A stretch of DNA of 64,000 bases from assembly GCF_028372415.1 (NCBI RefSeq), contig NC_092877.1, positions 247,747,010 through 247,811,009 on the forward strand, read 5' to 3'. This DNA is from Notamacropus eugenii (Eukaryota > Chordata > Mammalia > Diprotodontia > Macropodidae). Position 1 is the first letter of the stretch, and each line of letters starts with the position of its first letter. Of the stretch, positions 59,471 to 64,000 are shown in pieces. The notes under the pieces are model-generated. The model worked only from the letters and a program-made list of their open reading frames with translations, was not told the DNA's origin and did not search any database. A program made the position numbers and the translations under genes.

Positions 59471-59474
59471 TTGT

Positions 59475-59735
59475 GATTCAGTTGTTTTAGTTGTGACTGA
59501 CTCTTCCTGACCACATTTTTGTTTGTTTGTTTGTTTGTTAAAGATAACTATAGTGATTTCCCATTTCATTCTCCAGCTCATTTTACAGATGCGGAACAGA
59601 GGCAACCAAGGCTAAGTGACTTGCTCAGGGTCACAATAGATTTAAATGTCTGAGGCCAAATTTGCACTCAAGATGAGTCTTTCTGACTCCTGGTCTGGCA
59701 CTCTACATGTTGCACCACCTAGCTGTCCTTAGGTT
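59475..59735 (-). repeat. tRNA-headed CORE-SINE with (TTTG)n insert
   Basis: Minus strand head GACAGCTAGGTGGTGCAACA, 'gccagaccaggagtcagaaag', core 'ctcatctgtaaaatgagctgg'-like region. A (TTTG)n run (59,519-59,540) lies in its 3' part. Confidence 0.85.
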
Positions 59736-59804
59736 CAGATACTTAAGTAATGTTTATCTCTTCTTGATATCTATTTAAGGTAAGTTATTTGGATATAAGG
59801 CACA

Positions 59805-59878
59805 TTATATTTATATATATATATGTATGTATATATATATACATATATATACATACATACATACATATATATATATAT
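59805..59878. repeat. TA/TACA microsatellite
   Basis: TATATATATGTATGTATATA… with CATA units; imperfectly palindromic. Confidence 0.9.
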
Positions 59879-60640
59879 TGCTTGTCTCCTGACCTTGTTT
59901 TAAGGTGTCTTATATTCCTTTGGCTTTATTAACTTCTTTTTGTTCTATTCCAATGTTCAAGGTGATTTTTACTGGAATAAGATTTTGCATCTCATACTAA
60001 GTTATTACTTCTTTTGCCATTACTGTCCTTCAAAACTGTAATATTTTTCCATTTTTCTTTTAGTAATCTTGCTTTATGTTACTATTTTAAATCTTAAAAA
60101 TCAATCTTTATTTCTTTTTTCAAATAGTTATTAATTTTTAATTTATGAATTTCAAACATTTTCAGATTATTTCTGTCATATGAGGTCTCATTTAACAAAG
60201 TATAAGTAATTGAGTAAAATTAACACTATAGTTACTGTATCAGAAATTTCATGTAGCATATCTGTAGCAACCCTCCTCAACTCTCTACTTTAATTTTTGT
60301 TTATTAATTAACTGAAATCTGCACATTTGTTCCCATTTCACCTCCCGTTTGGAGAAAAAAGAGAGAAAAGAAGAACAAATTCTCTGAAAAAAATATACAT
60401 AATCAAAACAAAACAAACTGCCTCGTGTTTAGAAAAGCATTCATTTCCTTCTGCATACTAGTCCTATCATCTCTCTGCCAGGTCGGAGATAGTATGTGTT
60501 ATTATCCCTTCTCTGGAACAATGATTGTTTATTTATCAAAATTATTACAGATAGTAGAGTTGGGTTATTTCTTTTTGTTTGTTTGTTTGGTTTTACGATG
60601 CTGGTCTTGCATACAGTGCTAAGGTTCTCATTTCATTCTT
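59879..60640. other. No gene recognised
   Basis: AT-rich; frames 60,425-60,795 have no motif. Confidence 0.45.
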
Positions 60641-60644
60641 CATC

Positions 60645-61910
60645 ATTTATAAAAGCTCTCAAACTTTATTTTTATACTGTAGATGTTATAGTTTTATACA
60701 TACACACAGATAGTTTTATGACTGGTTATTTAATTATGCATCCGTCAATGTCCCTTCATGTCTTTTTAAAATCCTCTATTTTTGCACTGAATTAGTACTC
60801 CACATTCATATTTGACAACTTATTTACCCATTACTCAATTGATGTATTCCTCTATTTTCTGTTTTACTTTACCACTCAAAAAACCCTGCTATTTTTATAT
60901 AAAGTAATTGTTCCAAGTTTTTTTTTTCTTTTTCATATTTCATTTTCCCAATTATGTGTAAAAAACATTGTTAACACTTTTAAACAATTGTGAACTCCGA
61001 GTTCCCTAACACCCTACCTACCCTCCCTCATTATTGAGAATGTAAGTGATTTGAAAAAGATTATACATATGCGGTGATATGTGTGCAAAGCGTATTTCCA
61101 TATTAGTCATGTTATGAAAGAAAACAGACAAAACCATAGGAAAAATAAAGTTTAAAATTATATTTGGATCTGCATTCAAAACCCATCAGTTCTTTCTCAG
61201 GAGGTTTTTTCATAGTTCCTTCATAATTATCTTGATAGCTAAGTCATTCACAGTTAATTATCATAAAATATTTCTTTTACTGCGTTACAGTATCCTCTTG
61301 GTTCCCTTTAATTAATTTCCCTTCAGTTCATGTAAGTCTTCACAGGTTTTCCTGAAACTATCTTGCTCATCATTTCTTACAGTACTATTGTATTCCATCA
61401 AAATTATGTACCACAACTTGTTCAGCCAATTATCCAATTGATGGACATTCTCTCAATTTCCATTTTTTGATACCACACAAAGATCTGGTACTAGTATTTT
61501 TGTTCATATAGGTTCTTTTCCCTATTTTAATCTCATTGGAATACATACCTAATAGTAGTATTGCTAAGTCAGTAGAGTATGCACAGTTGTTGTTTTTTTT
61601 AATCTGTCTTTTTTTCTAATCTCTGTTTTTAACCTCTGTGGAATACATAGCTAATAGTAGTATTGCTAGGTCAATAGAGTATGCACAGTTTTATAGCCCT
61701 CTTGACACAGTTCTAAATTGTTCTCCAGAAAGATTGGACCAGTTCACAACTCCACCAACCATTTATTCATGTCCCAGGTTTCCCATATCCTCTCCAATAT
61801 TTATCATTTTAATTATTTGTCATATTACCCAATCTGATAGATGTGAGGTAGTCCCTCGTATTTGTTTTAATTTGCTGTTTGATCTCCTTTAAAGACTGAT
61901 GATTCCTCTT
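60645..61910 (-). mobile_element. LINE-1 3' fragments (two, adjacent)
   Basis: 60,645-60,918 is a very diverged L1 C-terminal region in reverse. 60,919-61,910 is a better L1 3' end: 3' UTR with 'ttgagaatgtaagtgatttgaaaaagattatacatatg', then reversed ORF2 C-terminus ('ttgtattccatcaaaattatgtaccacaact', 'ccaattgatggacattctctcaatttcc', 'ctccaccaaccatttattcatgtcccaggtttcccatatcctctcc'). Contains a 102-bp direct duplication (61,538 and 61,640). Not functional. Confidence 0.75.
61538..61693. repeat. Local direct duplication inside L1
   Basis: GGAATACATACCTAATAGTA…GAGTATGCACAGTTGTT at 61,538 recurs as GGAATACATAGCTAATAGTA…GAGTATGCACAGTTTTA at 61,640 (period 102 bp, few mismatches). The intervening DNA is T-rich. 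Confidence 0.85.
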
Positions 61911-62029
61911 TGTACTGGGGATCTGTGAGCATTAACTCCATAGTATATTAGGAGCAGGGCCAGATTTCTTTTCACACATTTAAAATAAGTATTTGCATAG
62001 TAATAACAAGCTAAGAACATTTAAAAACA

Positions 62030-62530
62030 TGTTTATTATTGCAGTAGCTGAAGCACCAATGAAATATTCACAGCACCTATGATATGCCAGTGTAGTTCTG
62101 AATTGCAAAATATAACAGACTCTTCACATGGAGGACAGAACCAAAACATTTATTCAAACACCAGAAGGCTACATTCTAATGCCAGAAAACCAAATCCAAC
62201 ATAGCACCAAAAAAAATCTTTACACAATTGAGGTCTTCAAATCTCCTTCTGTTAGGCTTCCTGCAAACCAGGTCCATTAAACAAATCACAAACAAGCTTT
62301 CCCACTGAGGTTAGTTGCTACTCCAACTACCTGCTGTTTCAGTACTTCTGAGAGGAACACAGAGAATTTGACCAACTTCTTCTCAGTTCCACCCCTTCTT
62401 GCTCTATCCATTCAGCAAAAACTTCCTGCAACAGGATCCACGTGACTTAGACTTCCATGTGACCCAGGGAAGGCACATAGGCCTATTAATGAATGGTATA
62501 GATCTCCTCATTTAAGTTACCTTTGCAACA
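62030..62530 (-). mobile_element. Solo-LTR-like element, family 'c' copy 2
   Basis: Reverse complement starts TGTTGCAAAGGTAACTTAAA and ends …GCAATAATAAACA. The polyadenylation signal (TTTATT on plus) is at 62,149-62,154. Matches 12,721-13,148 in its start-proximal block, GGTCACATGGAAG block, polyadenylation region and TTTGCAATTCAGAACTACAC tail. It is ~70 bp longer in the middle. No target duplication recognised. Confidence 0.6.
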
Positions 62531-62842
62531 GCTGGGGAAGCTAAGTGGTGCAGTGGATAGAGTACAAGTGCAGAAGTCAGGAGGACCTGAGTTCAAATCT
62601 CACTTCAGAACTTGACCGTCACTAGTTGTGTGACCTTGGGCAAGTAATTTGACCCCAATTGCCTCATCCGAGGTCATCTCTAGTCATCCTGATGAAATAT
62701 CTGGTCACTGGATTCAGATGCCTCTGGAGGAGAAGTGAGGCTGGTGGCCTGCACAGCCCTCCCTCACTCAAAACAAAGTCAAGTCATCGTTTCTCTGATG
62801 GCATGGTCTTCTTTGGCAAAGAAGGACAAACACATGATTACA
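62531..62842 (+). repeat. Chimeric SINE: tRNA head + RTE-type tail
   Basis: Head GGGGAAGCTAAGTGGTGCAG, 'cagtcaggaggacctgagttcaaatc'-type B-box region, and 'ttgggcaagtaatttgaccccaattgcctcatcc'. It then switches to 'gaggtcatctctagtcatcctgatg … cacagccctccctcactc … ctctgatggcatggtcttcttt', the tail seen at 20.5-20.7 and 57.9-58.9 kb. The plus frame 62,659-63,000 is a read-through. Confidence 0.75.
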
Positions 62843-62984
62843 GCAGCATGCCCTATTTTTATGTATATTATTTTTTAAATCTTGGGTTGTGGGAGTATAA
62901 ACTAAGCAACTGCATAGTTAAGTCAACTGAGATACACTGTTTAGTAATTTCTGTGTATAATTCCAAATTGCTTTCTAAAATGAT

Positions 62985-64000
62985 TGTCTCTTGGGCATAG
63001 TGGACATGGTAGAGTAAAAGCACAGAATTGTTAGAGCTCTCCCCACAAACTTAGCCAAATACCTGTAAAAAAAATGACTCGAACAAATCCTGGAGCTACA
63101 GAACCCTCAGAAAAGCAGAGTAAAGCAAATCTTAAGCTCAATTGAGGCTAAAGATCAAAGGGAAGTGTCTATCATGCTGGACTGGGAGCAAAACACAGTT
63201 CAGTGTGGGCCATGCCAGCATAGGAGAGACATGAGCAGGTCTTTAGGGGACTGAATCACTGGCACTTATACAGGTTTCCAGATTTCAAAACCCCAAAATA
63301 CCGAGAAAAAATTGGAAAGCCAGTGGAAAAAACTTATCATATATGTGTGAGAGAGTAAAGTGGTCTGGTCCCAGTTCCAAGGCAGCATTGGGGGTGAAGG
63401 AGCCCTCAGCAGTCACAGAAGCAGAAGGGGAAGAGGAAGGAGCTCTTTCTGGAGCTCTTGGACCACAGATTGTGAAGTAATCAATAAGCTGAAAGTATAC
63501 CCCTACCCACGTGGGAAGCAGAGAACTACCTTGACAAAGAGCTCAAAAGGCAAGTATTTAGCTGGGTAAATTAGAAAAAACAACAGGTAAAAGAATCAGA
63601 CTATAGAATCTTACTTTAGTGACAAGGAAGATGAAAATATACAACCAGAAGGAGATGACAAAATCAAAACTACTAGATCCAAGAAAAAATTTAATTGGTC
63701 TCACTCCATGGAAGAGCTCAAAAAGAGTTTGGAAAATGAGATAAGAGAAGTAGAGAAAAAAGTGGGAAGAAGAAATGAGAGTGATGCAAGAAGAATGAGT
63801 CAGCTGGTTCCTAAAAGGGATCCCAAAATGTTGAAAAAAACACCTTAAAAACAGAGTAACCCAAATGGCAAAACAAAATCAAAAATTCGATGAGTAGAAA
63901 AATGCCTTAAAAAGCAGAATTAGCCAAATGGAAAAGGAGGTCCAAAAGCTCACTGAAGAAAATAACCCTTAAAAATTAAAATGGAACAGATGGAAGGTAA
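62985..64000 (+). mobile_element. HAL1 (copy F), 5' UTR and ORF1 start, cut by window end
   Basis: Starts near GGCATAGTGGACATGGTAGA (altered 5' head). The 5' UTR runs to about 63,590. ORF1 then begins (…'agactatagaatcttactttagtgac'), with coiled coil (…MEELKKSLENEIREVEKKVG-like) up to the window edge. Stops at several places. The GAA codon aligned to the HAL1-D premature stop is near 63,957. Confidence 0.8.

Overview
The window is gene-poor, AT-rich mammalian DNA, almost certainly from a marsupial. This rests on recognised repeat families: marsupial-type LINE-1 (L1), many half-L1 (HAL1, ORF1-only) elements, tRNA-headed CORE-SINEs ending in an L1/RTE-type tail, L2/MIR relics and several endogenous-retrovirus LTRs. 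No spliced host gene, tRNA, rRNA, CRISPR or bacterial-style operon was found. Every open frame of note is a retroelement remnant, a processed pseudogene, or a by-product of a simple repeat. All family assignments were made by eye, without database searches.

Layout. 0.2-1.9 kb: degraded L1 3' part (-). 2-8 kb: L2/SINE relics and one LTR (5.55-5.88 kb). 8.0-10.3 kb: HAL1 copy A (-). 12.6-17.9 kb: HAL1 copy B (-) with an 17/18-bp target-site duplication, itself invaded by an LTR-like element (12.72-13.15 kb), a betaretrovirus-like ERV with a massive internal deletion (14.51-15.52 kb) and a GAPDH retropseudogene (15.72-16.98 kb). 20.1-20.7 kb: RTE-type tail element. 21.4-22.6 kb: L1 (-). 25.6-25.9 kb: second copy of the 5.6-kb LTR family. 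26.72-33.46 kb: essentially full-length but dead L1 (-). 33.56-36.19 kb: complete HAL1 copy C (-). 37.8-39.1 kb: RPL29 retropseudogene next to an LTR. 41.2-43.2 kb: old HAL1 (+). 43.25-47.26 kb: a mosaic in which a comparatively young HAL1 (ORF1 broken by a single stop; CpG-rich 5' UTR with two tandem monomers) sits inside an internally deleted L1. 47.3-57 kb: mostly unique intergenic/intronic DNA with sparse SINE/MIR relics and microsatellites. 57.9-58.9 kb: RTE-tail element whose pyrimidine tract has expanded into a ~310-bp pentanucleotide array. 60.6-61.9 kb: L1 (-) fragments with a local 102-bp duplication. 62.0-62.5 kb: second copy of the 12.7-kb LTR-like element (-). 62.5-62.84 kb: SINE. 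63.0-64.0 kb: HAL1 (+) running off the window.

The pieces do not act together in a pathway; the window is a layered record of retrotransposition. L1-type machinery would have supplied the trans enzymes for HAL1, SINEs and the GAPDH/RPL29 retrocopies; the ERVs entered separately. I saw no convincing undescribed biological system. The most informative loci are the nested HAL1-B locus, the young HAL1 mosaic at 43.3-46.4 kb, and the deletion-derivative ERV with intact 6-bp target duplication.
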